A program made the position numbers and the translations under genes. This document shows, in pieces, positions 29,975 to 38,533 of a DNA stretch of 64,000 nucleotides (the stretch's first letter is position 1; the number at the start of each line of letters is the position of its first letter). This stretch comes from Halomonas sp. UBA3074 (lineage in GTDB: Bacteria > Pseudomonadota > Gammaproteobacteria > Pseudomonadales > Halomonadaceae): contig NZ_DFBS01000036.1 of NCBI RefSeq assembly GCF_002366715.1, positions 94,534-158,533 of the forward strand, given 5' to 3'. The notes under the pieces are model-generated. The model had not been told where the DNA came from, did not search any database, and saw only the letters and a list, made by a program, of their open reading frames with translations.

Positions 29975-31306
29975 ATGGCCAAGTCAGGAAAAATGCCGGC
30001 GATGGGCAGCGGTCTGAGTGAACTGTGGGCGCGTTTGCGCTTCGTGCTCCTCGCCATCGTGGTGTACCGTATTGGTGCCCACATTCCCGTTCCCGGTATC
30101 AATCCTGACCAGCTTGCTGCCTTGTTTAGGGAGCAACAGGGAACCATCCTAGGCATGTTTAACATGTTCTCGGGTGGCGCCCTGGAGCGTATGAGTGTCC
30201 TCGCCCTGGGTATCATGCCCTATATATCGGCGTCGATTATCATGCAGCTCATGACTGCGGTCTCCCCTCATCTTGAGCAGCTCAAGAAAGAGGGTGAGGC
30301 TGGCCGCCGCAAGATTAGCCAGTACACCCGCTACGGCACGGTGATACTGGCATTTGTCCAGGCAACCGGTATGTCCGTCGGCCTGGCTAGCCAAGGCATC
30401 GCGTACAGCGCTGACTTTAGCTTCTACTTCACCGCCGTGATTACGTTCGTATCAGGCGCGGTGTTTATGATGTGGCTAGGTGAGCAGATTACCGAGAAGG
30501 GCATTGGCAACGGTATTTCGCTGCTAATCTTTGCCGGTATTGTCGCTGGACTACCCAGTGCCGTGGGTCAAGCGTTCGAGCTTGCCCGTAATGAAGGGGC
30601 CTGGAATGTTCTGCCGCTGTTAGCGTTGTCTGCGTTAGGTATTGCGACTGTCGCCTTCGTGGTTTTCATCGAGCGTGGCCAACGCCGCCTCAAGGTGAAC
30701 TACCCCCGGCGTCAAGTGGGCAATAAGATGTATGCAGGGCAAAGTAGCTACCTGCCTTTGAAGGTCAACATGGCCGGCGTAATTCCGGCGATTTTTGCCT
30801 CCAGTATTCTGCTCTTCCCGGCCTCTATCGGTCAGTGGGTAGGTGCCGGCGAAGGTATGGAGTGGTTGCAGCGTGCATCTCAGGCATTAGGCCCCGGTCA
30901 ACCGCTTTACATCTTGCTTTTCGCGGCGGCAGTGGTATTCTTCTGCTTCTTTTACACAGCGCTGGTCTTCAACCCCAAGGATGTGGCTGACAATCTTAAA
31001 AAGTCAGGCGCTTTCCTGCCGGGCATTCGCCCCGGCGAGCAGACCGCTCGCTATATCGACAAGGTCATGACACGTCTGACCCTGTTCGGTGCCTTGTATA
31101 TCACTGCGGTTTCCTTGATGCCCCAGTTCTTGATTGTGGCGTGGAACGTGCCGTTCTTTTTCGGCGGTACCTCGTTGTTAATCGTAGTCGTGGTCATCAT
31201 GGACTTCATGGCCCAGGTGCAGTCGCATCTCATGTCGCATCAGTATGACTCAGTGATGAAGAAGTCCAACCTGAAAGGCTACGGTAGCGGCGGTATCATG
31301 CGCTGA
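29975..31306 (+). CDS. secY: Preprotein translocase channel subunit SecY
   Basis: 443 aa with ten hydrophobic segments. It starts next to rplO without a gap. The plug-region and TM signatures HIPVPGI, LGIMPYISASIIMQL and GQSSYLPLKVNMAGVIPAIFASSI are visible. It forms the protein-conducting pore of the inner membrane with SecE (3749) and SecG (outside the window). rpmJ follows after 65 nt. Confidence 0.98.
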   Translation: MAKSGKMPAMGSGLSELWARLRFVLLAIVVYRIGAHIPVPGINPDQLAALFREQQGTILGMFNMFSGGALERMSVLALGIMPYISASIIMQLMTAVSPHLEQLKKEGEAGRRKISQYTRYGTVILAFVQATGMSVGLASQGIAYSADFSFYFTAVITFVSGAVFMMWLGEQITEKGIGNGISLLIFAGIVAGLPSAVGQAFELARNEGAWNVLPLLALSALGIATVAFVVFIERGQRRLKVNYPRRQVGNKMYAGQSSYLPLKVNMAGVIPAIFASSILLFPASIGQWVGAGEGMEWLQRASQALGPGQPLYILLFAAAVVFFCFFYTALVFNPKDVADNLKKSGAFLPGIRPGEQTARYIDKVMTRLTLFGALYITAVSLMPQFLIVAWNVPFFFGGTSLLIVVVVIMDFMAQVQSHLMSHQYDSVMKKSNLKGYGSGGIMR

Positions 31307-31371
31307 GGCGCCGTCTCCCCTATCGCTTTAGAGAAGGGGCGCGCCGCGAGCCGGTTTTTGGAGAAAGATCG

Positions 31372-31485
31372 ATGAAAGTTCGAGCTTCCGTAAAGAAAAT
31401 GTGCCGTAACTGCAAGATCATTCGTCGCAATGGCGCTGTCCGCGTCATCTGCAGCGAACCACGGCACAAACAGCGCCAGGGTTAA
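31372..31485 (+). CDS. rpmJ: 50S ribosomal protein L36
   Basis: 37 aa, too short for most gene finders: it starts MKVRASVKKMCRNCKIIRR and ends RHKQRQG. Cys11, Cys14, Cys27 and His32 form the zinc site, so this is the zinc-binding (C+) paralogue. GGAG is upstream. It ends the spc cluster, followed by a hairpin at 31513. Confidence 0.97.
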   Translation: MKVRASVKKMCRNCKIIRRNGAVRVICSEPRHKQRQG

Positions 31486-31512
31486 TAGCCTGGGTTGTAT
31501 TAAGCGGGTGCC

Positions 31513-31565
31513 AGCATACCCCTTGCCATAAGGCAACTAAAGGGGTATGCTGTTGCGCCTTTTGT
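31513..31565 (+). terminator. Hairpin between the spc and alpha clusters (possible terminator or attenuator)
   Basis: A 12-bp perfect stem, AGCATACCCCTT (31513-31524) with AAGGGGTATGCT (31540-31551), encloses a smaller TTGCC/GGCAA helix. A weak CCTTTTG run follows about 7 nt later. It may end spc transcripts in part, or be part of the S4-type control region before rpsM. The U-run is poor. Confidence 0.5.
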
Positions 31566-31608
31566 AGATGAATAAACGAGCAAGCCGCTCAAATTTCGGA
31601 GTAAGCTG

Positions 31609-31965
31609 ATGGCCCGTATTGCAGGCGTCAATATCCCGGACAACAAGCATGCGGCGATCTCGCTGACCTATATCTTCGGGATTGGCCGTACCCGTGCTGA
31701 GCACATCTGTGCTGCAGCCGGTATCGCGCCTACTGCCAAGATCCAGGATCTGTCTTCTGAAGAAGTCGACACCCTGCGTTCTGAAGTTGGCAAGTACACC
31801 GTAGAAGGCGACCTTCGTCGTGATGTCACGCTTAACATTAAGCGTCTCATGGACTTAGGCTGCTACCGTGGTCTGCGTCATCGTCGTAGTCTTCCGCTGC
31901 GTGGTCAGCGGACTAAGACTAACGCGCGCACCCGTAAGGGCCCGCGTAAGCCGATCCGCAAATAA
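31609..31965 (+). CDS. rpsM: 30S ribosomal protein S13
   Basis: 118 aa, starting MARIAGVNIPDNKHAAISLTY. It is a 30S head protein contacting the P-site tRNA and the 50S bridge B1, with a basic C-terminal tail (TNARTRKGPRKPIRK). In E. coli S4 represses translation here through a pseudoknot at the rpsM start; the 123-nt gap before it is structured. It is first in the alpha cluster. Confidence 0.98.
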   Translation: MARIAGVNIPDNKHAAISLTYIFGIGRTRAEHICAAAGIAPTAKIQDLSSEEVDTLRSEVGKYTVEGDLRRDVTLNIKRLMDLGCYRGLRHRRSLPLRGQRTKTNARTRKGPRKPIRK

Positions 31966-32017
31966 TACGCAGGCTCTTTAATAGAGAGCCGGTGTAACGA
32001 CAGGAATAGACATCAAC

Positions 32018-32404
32018 ATGGCTAACCCGCGTAGTAACCGTAAAAAGGTTAAAAAGCAGGTAGTGGACGCAATTGCGCATATCCATGCCTCTTTTAACAA
32101 CACGATCGTGACGATCACAGACCGCCAGGGCAATGCTCTTTCATGGGCAACTGCCGGTGGTTCGGGTTTTCGTGGTTCTCGCAAGAGCACCCCGTTCGCT
32201 GCTCAAGTGGCAAGCGAACGTGCAGCAACTGCTGCAGCCGAGTATGGTGTGAAAAACGTAGACGTACTGGTTAAAGGCCCAGGTCCCGGTCGTGAATCCG
32301 CCGTGCGCGCACTGAACGCCGCCGGCTTCCGCGTGCAAAGCATCGTAGACGCGACGCCCATTCCCCATAATGGCTGCCGTCCGCCGAAGAAACGCCGCGT
32401 TTAA
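32018..32404 (+). CDS. rpsK: 30S ribosomal protein S11
   Basis: 128 aa. It is a platform protein of the 30S subunit near the mRNA exit. The signatures AHIHASFNNTIVTITDRQGN and VKGPGPGRESAVRAL are present. It ends DATPIPHNGCRPPKKRRV, the usual C-terminus. It is followed by rpsD after 12 nt. Confidence 0.98.
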   Translation: MANPRSNRKKVKKQVVDAIAHIHASFNNTIVTITDRQGNALSWATAGGSGFRGSRKSTPFAAQVASERAATAAAEYGVKNVDVLVKGPGPGRESAVRALNAAGFRVQSIVDATPIPHNGCRPPKKRRV

Positions 32405-32416
32405 GGAGACAGATTC

Positions 32417-33037
32417 ATGGCTCGTTATATTGGACCGAAGTGCAAACTGTCTCGTCGTGAAGGCACAGACCTCTTTTTGAAGAGCGGTGTGACTCCCTTC
32501 GAGAAAAAGTGTAAATCCGAGCAGATTCCGGGTGTACACGGCCAACGTCGTCAACGTCTTTCAGACTACGGCTTGCAGCTTCGCGAGAAGCAAAAAGTAC
32601 GTCGCATGTATGGCGTACTCGAAAAACAGTTCCGTAACTACTACAAAGAAGCCGCTCGCCTGAAAGGCGCGACGGGTGAAGTATTGTTGCAGTTGCTCGA
32701 ATCCCGACTGGATAATGTCGTCTACCGCATGGGCTTCGGCTCGACTCGCTCTGAAGCGCGTCAGCTGGTCAGCCACAAGGCGATTTCCGTGAACGGCCGC
32801 ACCGTTAACGTAGCTTCCTACCAAGTGAAGCCGGGTGACGTTGTTTCCATTCGCGAAAAGGCGAAAAACCAAGCACGTATTCAAAGCGCGTTGTCCATTG
32901 CGGCCAACCGTGGCGATATCGCTTGGATCGAAATCGACGCCAAGAAGATGGAAGGCACTTTCAAGGCTCTGCCTGAACGCGGTGACCTGACTGCCGACAT
33001 CAACGAAAACCTGATCGTCGAGCTGTACTCCAAGTAA
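32417..33037 (+). CDS. rpsD: 30S ribosomal protein S4
   Basis: 206 aa. It starts MARYIGPKCKLSRREGTDLF; the S4 RNA-binding motif LESRLDNVVYRMGFGSTRSEARQ is near residue 95. It initiates 30S assembly and is the autogenous repressor of the alpha operon in E. coli. A 12-bp hairpin without a U-run (33059-33089) follows before rpoA. Confidence 0.98.
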   Translation: MARYIGPKCKLSRREGTDLFLKSGVTPFEKKCKSEQIPGVHGQRRQRLSDYGLQLREKQKVRRMYGVLEKQFRNYYKEAARLKGATGEVLLQLLESRLDNVVYRMGFGSTRSEARQLVSHKAISVNGRTVNVASYQVKPGDVVSIREKAKNQARIQSALSIAANRGDIAWIEIDAKKMEGTFKALPERGDLTADINENLIVELYSK

Positions 33038-33058
33038 GCAGTTTTCTGTTTCTTGTCA

Positions 33059-33089
33059 ATCTGGTGCGGGTATAGCGCCCGCGCCAGAT
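33059..33089 (+). other. Strong hairpin between rpsD and rpoA
   Basis: ATCTGGTGCGGG (33059-33070) pairs with CCCGCGCCAGAT (33078-33089), including one G-U pair, with loop TATAGCG. No T-run follows, so it is unlikely to be a terminator. It could protect or process the mRNA between rpsD and rpoA. Confidence 0.7.
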
Positions 33090-33135
33090 CGTACCGAGTA
33101 CCAAGTATCCGTTTGGCAGCCTGAAAGGTGTTCAT

Positions 33136-34131
33136 ATGCAGCGTTCAGTGACAGAGTTTCTCCGTCCTCGCGACATCAAGGTCGAAGAAATCAGCGCACA
33201 TCACGCCAAAATCGTGCTCGAACCGTTCGAGCGTGGCTTTGGTCACACCCTGGGGAATGCACTGCGTCGCATTCTGCTTTCGTCTATGCCCGGCTGTGCC
33301 GTGGTAGAGGCTGAAATTGCCGGCGTTGAGCATGAATACAGTGCGCTCGAAGGGGTGCAGGAAGATGTCATTGAAATCCTCCTGAACTTGAAAGATGTTG
33401 CGATCAAGATGCACAGCCGCGATGAGGCGGTGCTCACGCTGAACAAGCAGGGCCCAGCCGTCGTCACCGCTGGCGACATTGCGCTTGATCATAGCGTCGA
33501 AATCGTCAACCCGGACCACATCATTGCTCATGTCAATGAAGGTGCCGAGCTGAAAATTCAGCTTAAGGTAGCGCTGGGTCGTGGCTACGAACCGGCTGAC
33601 GCGCGCGGCTCTGATGAAGAGTCACGTGCCATTGGCCGCCTGCAGCTGGATGCCACCTTCAGCCCTGTCCGCCGTGTTTCCTACTCGGTCGAAGCCGCTC
33701 GTGTTGAGCAGCGCACCGACCTCGATAAGCTTATTATCGATCTGGAAACCGACGGTACCCTGGATCCGGAAGAGGCTATCCGTCGCAGTGCGACCATCCT
33801 GCAAGAGCAGCTGGCCGCCTTCGTCGACCTGGAAGCTGATAAAGAACAGGAAGTCGAAGAGGAAGAGGATCATGTCGATCCAATTCTATTGCGCCCCGTA
33901 GACGATCTTGAGTTGACCGTTCGCAGCGCGAACTGCCTAAAAGCCGAGAATATTTACTACATCGGTGATCTTATCCAGCGCACAGAAGTTGAGCTGTTGA
34001 AGACCCCGAATCTCGGTAAAAAGTCTTTGAATGAAATCAAAGATGTATTGGCGGCTCGCGGCTTGTCCCTTGGCATGCGGTTGGAAAATTGGCCACCGGC
34101 AAGCCTGAAGGACGACAAAGCCTCCGCGTGA
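33136..34131 (+). CDS. rpoA: DNA-directed RNA polymerase subunit alpha
   Basis: 331 aa. The N-terminal dimerisation domain contains LEPFERGFGHTLGNALRR. An acidic linker (DKEQEVEEEEDHVD, near residue 240) precedes the C-terminal domain that binds UP elements and activators (RSANCLKAENIYYIGDLIQ). The linker is rich in glutamate. It lies between rpsD and rplQ, as usual. Confidence 0.99.
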   Translation: MQRSVTEFLRPRDIKVEEISAHHAKIVLEPFERGFGHTLGNALRRILLSSMPGCAVVEAEIAGVEHEYSALEGVQEDVIEILLNLKDVAIKMHSRDEAVLTLNKQGPAVVTAGDIALDHSVEIVNPDHIIAHVNEGAELKIQLKVALGRGYEPADARGSDEESRAIGRLQLDATFSPVRRVSYSVEAARVEQRTDLDKLIIDLETDGTLDPEEAIRRSATILQEQLAAFVDLEADKEQEVEEEEDHVDPILLRPVDDLELTVRSANCLKAENIYYIGDLIQRTEVELLKTPNLGKKSLNEIKDVLAARGLSLGMRLENWPPASLKDDKASA

Positions 34132-34170
34132 GCGTCGACTTGAGTCCCAGTTTGGTAAGGAATTACAACC

Positions 34171-34557
34171 ATGCGTCATCGTAAGAGTGGTCGTCATCTG
34201 AATCGCACCAGCTCGCATCGTCAGGCCATGTTCAAGAACATGTCTGTCTCGCTGGTCGAGCATGAAGTCATCAAGACAACCCTGCCGAAAGCCAAGGAGC
34301 TGCGTCGCGTTATCGAGCCGCTGATCACCTTGTCTAAGCAGGATAGCGTTGCAAACCGTCGTTTGGCGTTTGCCCGCACGCGCTCTAAAGAAGCCGTCGG
34401 CAAACTGTTCAACGAATTAGGTCCGCGTTATGCCGAGCGTCCGGGCGGTTACGTCCGTATTCTCAAGTGCGGTTTCCGCACCGGCGACAACGCGCCTATG
34501 GCGTTCGTTGAGCTAGTTGACCGTCCGGTTGTTGAAGAAGCCGCTGCAGAAGAGTAA
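34171..34557 (+). CDS. rplQ: 50S ribosomal protein L17
   Basis: 128 aa, starting MRHRKSGRHLNRTSSHRQAMFKNM. It lies at the tunnel exit. The short acidic tail (EEAAAEE) is common in the family. It is the last gene of the alpha cluster and is followed directly by a strong terminator. Confidence 0.98.
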   Translation: MRHRKSGRHLNRTSSHRQAMFKNMSVSLVEHEVIKTTLPKAKELRRVIEPLITLSKQDSVANRRLAFARTRSKEAVGKLFNELGPRYAERPGGYVRILKCGFRTGDNAPMAFVELVDRPVVEEAAAEE

Positions 34558-34590
34558 TTCTTCTGCGCAAGGTTTTTTTAGTAGCGATCG

Positions 34591-34622
34591 AAAACCGACC
34601 CCTCCGGGGGTCGGTTTTTTTT
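34591..34622 (+). terminator. Rho-independent terminator of the ribosomal block
   Basis: AAAACCGACCCC, a short loop around TCC, GGGGTCGGTTTT and then further T residues (eight in total). The A-tract on the 5' side makes it active on both strands. It closes the alpha cluster. Confidence 0.95.
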
Positions 34623-34820
34623 GCTGGTATATTTATCTTTTTCTCAAACGCATTTAGCTTAGTTTTTCTCAGCCGAACACCGTATATACTCAGCTAATTA
34701 AGGTCACTACCACGCCGCATAGTGCACATCAGGTAAAGCCTTGCGTTGCATCTTGAGTGTGGCATGGTAGTGAGGCAATGGATCGAGTCACAGCGCGTTG
34801 ATAACAAGCAAGGGGCAGGT

Positions 34821-36212
34821 ATGTATGCGAGGGTAAAACAGCTCACCGCTGGCAGTGCAGCAGCGCTTTGGTCACTGAGTATCGTCTGGCTGATCATGCT
34901 GGTGGTCATGTCCAGCGCTCAGGCAGACAACCCGCGCTATGCCGGTATCGTGGTCGACTTGGATAATGGCGAAGTGCTCTACGCTGAAAATATCGATGAT
35001 CAACGTTATCCTGCATCGCTGACCAAAATGATGACGCTGTATTTGACCTTTGAAGCGCTGGAAGCGGGAACGCTGCGCCTCGACGAGCCACTGCCCGTGT
35101 CTCCTTACGCTGCCGCTAAGCCTGCCGTTAAGCTCTGGCTGGCGGCAGGTAGTTCCATTCCCGTTGATACCGCCATACGCGCACTAGCGGTACGGTCGGC
35201 CAATGATGTTGCCGCCGTCGTCGCAGAAGCGCTGGGGGGCACGGAAGCGCGATTTGCGCAAATGATGACCACCAAAGCGCGCGAGCTAGGCATGCACGCG
35301 ACCACCTTTCGCAATGCGTCAGGCTTGCCAGATGATGGTCAGATCACCACCGCGCGGGATATGCTGACCCTCTCGGTACGAGTGATGCAGGATTTCCCGC
35401 AGTACTATCACTACTTTGGTCTCCAGGAGTTCACCTATCGGGGTACACGGCACACCAGCCACAACCGCCTGGTGCGTGATTACCCCGGTGCCGATGGGCT
35501 GAAAACCGGCTTTATCCGCGCCTCTGGGTTTAATGTGGCAACGACGGCCGTACGAGGCGATCGCCGATTGGTGGGGGTCGTGATGGGTGGCTTCTCCTCT
35601 CAGTCACGCGATACGCATATGGCCAACCTGTTGGATCGAAGCTTCCTTCGCGCCTCACTGCGTGACCAGCAAAGCTGGATGGCCGATACGGACTTTTCGC
35701 AAGAGTTCATGGCGTTCGCGCCTCCCGCCCAGCCGATTGCACCGCAGCAGCCTGCGCCTCGCCAGCCGGTATTAGCGGTAGTTGAACCCAATACGTTATC
35801 ACCCTCCGCGAATTCAACGCCGTCAGCGCCTGTTATTGATCTTGAAGAGCAGCTAGCCGATATAGCCACCGTTCAACGCCCACCGCCAGAGAGTGAGACA
35901 CCTCAACCAGATCCTCTGCGTGCTTTTATCGAGCGTGAGCGTCAGTTGGCCTCGGCTTCAGAGACAGGTGGCAACTGGGGTATTCAGGTAGGCGCTTTTA
36001 GCCAAGAGATGCAGGCACGCCAGCTTGCTCAGCAGGCAGCTAATCGCATCGGACAAGGCGTCGGAGGTCGTGTAGAAGTCGATACCTTGCAAGGCCAAAC
36101 GCCGGTCTACCGCGCCCGCCTAGTGGCATTGGATGAGCAGCGTGCGCGACAAGCATGTCGTGAGCTGCATTCACAAGGCATGGATTGTATGGTCGTTAAC
36201 GCCAGCCTATAG
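34821..36212 (+). CDS. D-alanyl-D-alanine carboxypeptidase with C-terminal SPOR domain
   Basis: 463 aa from ATG at 34821, with AAGGGG upstream. A hydrophobic signal ends near SSAQA (about residue 35). Penicillin-binding motifs are S66-LTK, S126-AN and K228-TG, the set of low-molecular-weight PBPs such as DacA/DacD. It trims the terminal D-Ala from peptidoglycan stem peptides. A proline-rich linker leads to a SPOR domain (about 395-463, WGIQVGAFSQEMQARQLA) that usually binds denuded glycan at the division site. The exact paralogue is not assigned. Confidence 0.92.
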   Translation: MYARVKQLTAGSAAALWSLSIVWLIMLVVMSSAQADNPRYAGIVVDLDNGEVLYAENIDDQRYPASLTKMMTLYLTFEALEAGTLRLDEPLPVSPYAAAKPAVKLWLAAGSSIPVDTAIRALAVRSANDVAAVVAEALGGTEARFAQMMTTKARELGMHATTFRNASGLPDDGQITTARDMLTLSVRVMQDFPQYYHYFGLQEFTYRGTRHTSHNRLVRDYPGADGLKTGFIRASGFNVATTAVRGDRRLVGVVMGGFSSQSRDTHMANLLDRSFLRASLRDQQSWMADTDFSQEFMAFAPPAQPIAPQQPAPRQPVLAVVEPNTLSPSANSTPSAPVIDLEEQLADIATVQRPPPESETPQPDPLRAFIERERQLASASETGGNWGIQVGAFSQEMQARQLAQQAANRIGQGVGGRVEVDTLQGQTPVYRARLVALDEQRARQACRELHSQGMDCMVVNASL

Positions 36213-36240
36213 CCTGATTAAGCACTTTTTTGAGACGCGT

Positions 36241-36256
36241 TTAAATACGTATTTAA
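36241..36256. repeat. Perfect 16-nt palindrome
   Basis: TTAAATACGTATTTAA lies 28 nt after the carboxypeptidase stop, before the terminator. It is a perfect dyad with no match to a site known to me; it may be chance in AT-rich DNA. Confidence 0.6.
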
Positions 36257-36276
36257 GCTGGCTCAGGTAGATATAA

Positions 36277-36306
36277 CCCCGCCACTCGCTAGCTGGCGGG
36301 GTTTTT
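36277..36306 (+). terminator. Rho-independent terminator
   Basis: CCCCGCCA (36277-36284), a 9-nt loop, TGGCGGGG (36294-36301) and TTTTT. It ends the carboxypeptidase transcript and lies 51 nt before the transporter start. Confidence 0.9.
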
Positions 36307-36357
36307 GCTTTTACGCAAATAACAATAATTGAATAACCATTGGATAAGGAGACCGCT

Positions 36358-37233
36358 GTGACCACCTCGCTGAAAGGCATACTCTGTATGTGTCTAGGTG
36401 TTCTATTTCTTGCTTTGGGGGATGCCGTTTCCAAATGGTTAGGCGAAACCCATTCGCCGCTGCAGATTATTTTCTTTCGTGCCTTGGTCTCGCTGCCGAT
36501 GATTGCGCTGCTTGCGCATTTCGCCGGTGGTTTGCGTAAGCTACGCACGAAGCGTCCGGGCGTTCACTTTCTGCGCGGTTTAATCTATACCGCCACCATG
36601 GTCTGCTTTGTATGGGGCCTAACGCTGTTACCCCTGGCAGAAGCCACGGCGATCGCTTTTGTGGCTCCGCTATTCGTAACGCTACTCTCGGTGCCACTCT
36701 TGGGAGAGCGTATCGACCCTCCGGTGCTAATAGCCTCGTTAGTCGGGTTTGTGGGCGTGCTGATCGTTGTTCGACCTAATGGCGATGCGTTTCAACTCGG
36801 TGCCTTGGTGCTGGTGGGCGCGGCGCTCTTTTATGCCTTGATGATGATTACCGCCCGCCGCTACGGCGCCCGGGAGCACCTCTGGGCCATGCTGTTTTAC
36901 ATGACCTTTGTGCCATTAGTGGTGACTGGTTTAACGCTGCCATGGGTATGGCAAACTCCCCAGCCGTGGCACTGGGTAGGATTTTTTGCTTCCGGCGTAC
37001 TGGGCGTGGCGGCAACCGCCTTTATTACCCTGGCCTTTCGGTATGCGCCAGCCGCCATTGCCGCGCCGTTTGATTACACCGCGATGCTTTGGGCAGTGCT
37101 ACTCGGCTGGTGGTTTTGGGGGGAAATGCCCGACCTTTGGGTGTGGGTGGGCAGCGCCCTGATTATGGGCAGCGGATTAGCGGTCGCGTATCACGACCGC
37201 CGTACTACTCTGAAGCGCCGCCCCACCGCCTAG
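36358..37233 (+). CDS. EamA/DMT-family transporter
   Basis: 291 aa from GTG at 36358, with AAGGAG 6 nt upstream. An in-frame TTG at 36340 lies before that site and is less likely. Ten hydrophobic segments form two EamA repeats, with LGDAVSKWLGETHSPLQIIFFRALV in the first. Members export or import metabolites such as amino acids; the substrate cannot be told from sequence. It is convergent with the dioxygenase gene, 3 nt apart. Confidence 0.88.
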   Translation: MTTSLKGILCMCLGVLFLALGDAVSKWLGETHSPLQIIFFRALVSLPMIALLAHFAGGLRKLRTKRPGVHFLRGLIYTATMVCFVWGLTLLPLAEATAIAFVAPLFVTLLSVPLLGERIDPPVLIASLVGFVGVLIVVRPNGDAFQLGALVLVGAALFYALMMITARRYGAREHLWAMLFYMTFVPLVVTGLTLPWVWQTPQPWHWVGFFASGVLGVAATAFITLAFRYAPAAIAAPFDYTAMLWAVLLGWWFWGEMPDLWVWVGSALIMGSGLAVAYHDRRTTLKRRPTA

Positions 37234-37236
37234 CAC

Positions 37237-37974
37237 TCAAGCAAACTGGTAAACGTCCATTGCCAGCACGCCGTGTTCCACGCTGTGGTGACGTTGGGTG
37301 GCGTTACCGCCCGCGCCCATCGCCACCAGTAAGGGTTGAAAGTGCTCCGGCGTTGGGTGATTCTTCCGTGCGCTCGGGGCATTCTCCCACTGTAATAGCG
37401 CCTCACGGTCATTGGCGACAAGGTGATCGTGCACCCAGTGCGCAAACTCATCTACCCAGCCGGGCATCGGGCTATCTTGCGGCATCAGCTCATATAAGTT
37501 GTGGGTCAGACTGCCCGAGCCGATCACTAAAATGCCCTCGTCCCGCAGTGCCGACAGGCGCTCACCCAGTGCCGTAAGCGCCGCATTGCTCCAGCGCACC
37601 GGCAGTGATAGTGAAACGACGGGTACATTAACGTCTGGAAACATCAGCGAGAGCGGCACCCAAACGCCATGGTCGAAGCCACGCGCTATCGGTTTGGCGC
37701 CCAATAACACGGCTAGCCGTTCCGCCAGTTCAGGATCGCCAGGCGCGGCATAGTGCACATCAAAAAGCGCCTGGGGAAAGCCGCCGAAATCGTGAATAGT
37801 CTCTGGTTTAGCACTATTGCTTACCAGTAAATCCTCGCTCTCCCAGTGAGCCGACACCACCACCACCGCTTTAGGTGAGAGCTGACTGCCAAGTTCACGC
37901 AGAAACGTATGGGCAGAGGTTTTATTCAGTGCCAGCATGGGCGAGCCATGGGAAATAAATAGGCTAGGTAACAT
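37237..37974 (-). CDS. Class III extradiol ring-cleavage dioxygenase, DODA/YgiD-like
   Basis: 245 aa from ATG at 37974 (MLPSLFISHGSPMLAL), with GGAG upstream. The LigB-type fold is indicated by FISHGSPM, VVVSAHWES, FGGFPQALFDVHY and IGSGSLTHNLYELM; the histidines are likely metal ligands. Related enzymes cleave catechols such as L-DOPA with a non-haem metal. The natural substrate is unknown. It follows doxX after 60 nt on the same strand, a pairing often seen with quinone-stress genes. Confidence 0.85.
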   Translation of the reverse strand: MLPSLFISHGSPMLALNKTSAHTFLRELGSQLSPKAVVVVSAHWESEDLLVSNSAKPETIHDFGGFPQALFDVHYAAPGDPELAERLAVLLGAKPIARGFDHGVWVPLSLMFPDVNVPVVSLSLPVRWSNAALTALGERLSALRDEGILVIGSGSLTHNLYELMPQDSPMPGWVDEFAHWVHDHLVANDREALLQWENAPSARKNHPTPEHFQPLLVAMGAGGNATQRHHSVEHGVLAMDVYQFA

Positions 37975-38034
37975 GGGAAGATCTCCACGGCAGTACCGAC
38001 GCTTGCGGTGAAGCAAGCGCCGGAGATGAGGTTG

Positions 38035-38454
38035 TTAGGCGAAGCGACGGTTTAACACCCAGTGACCACTTCCCAGGCCTGCTTGAACAATGAGGGCCAG
38101 CGTCCAGAACAGCGGGAACTCCCAACCGCCCCCTGCGTTCGAGAATATCCAGCCGTTACCCAAATGTACCCAAGCGGCACCTAGCAGCACCGGCACCAAT
38201 GCCAAGCTTACCCAGCGAGTGTAGACGCCGAGCAGAAGGGCGATTCCGCCACCTACTTCAGCCGCAATGGTTAAGTAGGCGACAAACCCTGGTAAGCCGA
38301 GTGACTCAAAATAGCCGACCGTACCCGGCACGGTAAATACCAATACTTTGAGCAAGCCGTGGGCGAGGGCCATAACGCCGAGGCTGACACGCAGAAGCGT
38401 AATAGCATAAGGCTGTAGAGAGGGAGTGGCCGTAAGGGATGATTGAGTTGCCAT
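38035..38454 (-). CDS. DoxX family membrane protein
   Basis: 139 aa from ATG at 38454, with GGAAG 8 nt upstream; an ATG at 38469 is an alternative start. Four hydrophobic segments are visible, with LRVSLGVMALAHGLLKV and GLPGFVAYLTIAAEVGGGIALLLGVYTR as the DoxX core. The family is linked to oxidative stress and quinone reduction, without one fixed activity. It lies between a LysR regulator gene and a dioxygenase, all on the minus strand. Confidence 0.85.
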   Translation of the reverse strand: MATQSSLTATPSLQPYAITLLRVSLGVMALAHGLLKVLVFTVPGTVGYFESLGLPGFVAYLTIAAEVGGGIALLLGVYTRWVSLALVPVLLGAAWVHLGNGWIFSNAGGGWEFPLFWTLALIVQAGLGSGHWVLNRRFA

Positions 38455-38533
38455 GTGAGGAGCTTCCATCTGCTTGATTGATGAAGCTACTTTAACGCCG
38501 GGCCTCCGTGAGATAATCAGCGCGTTATGCACA

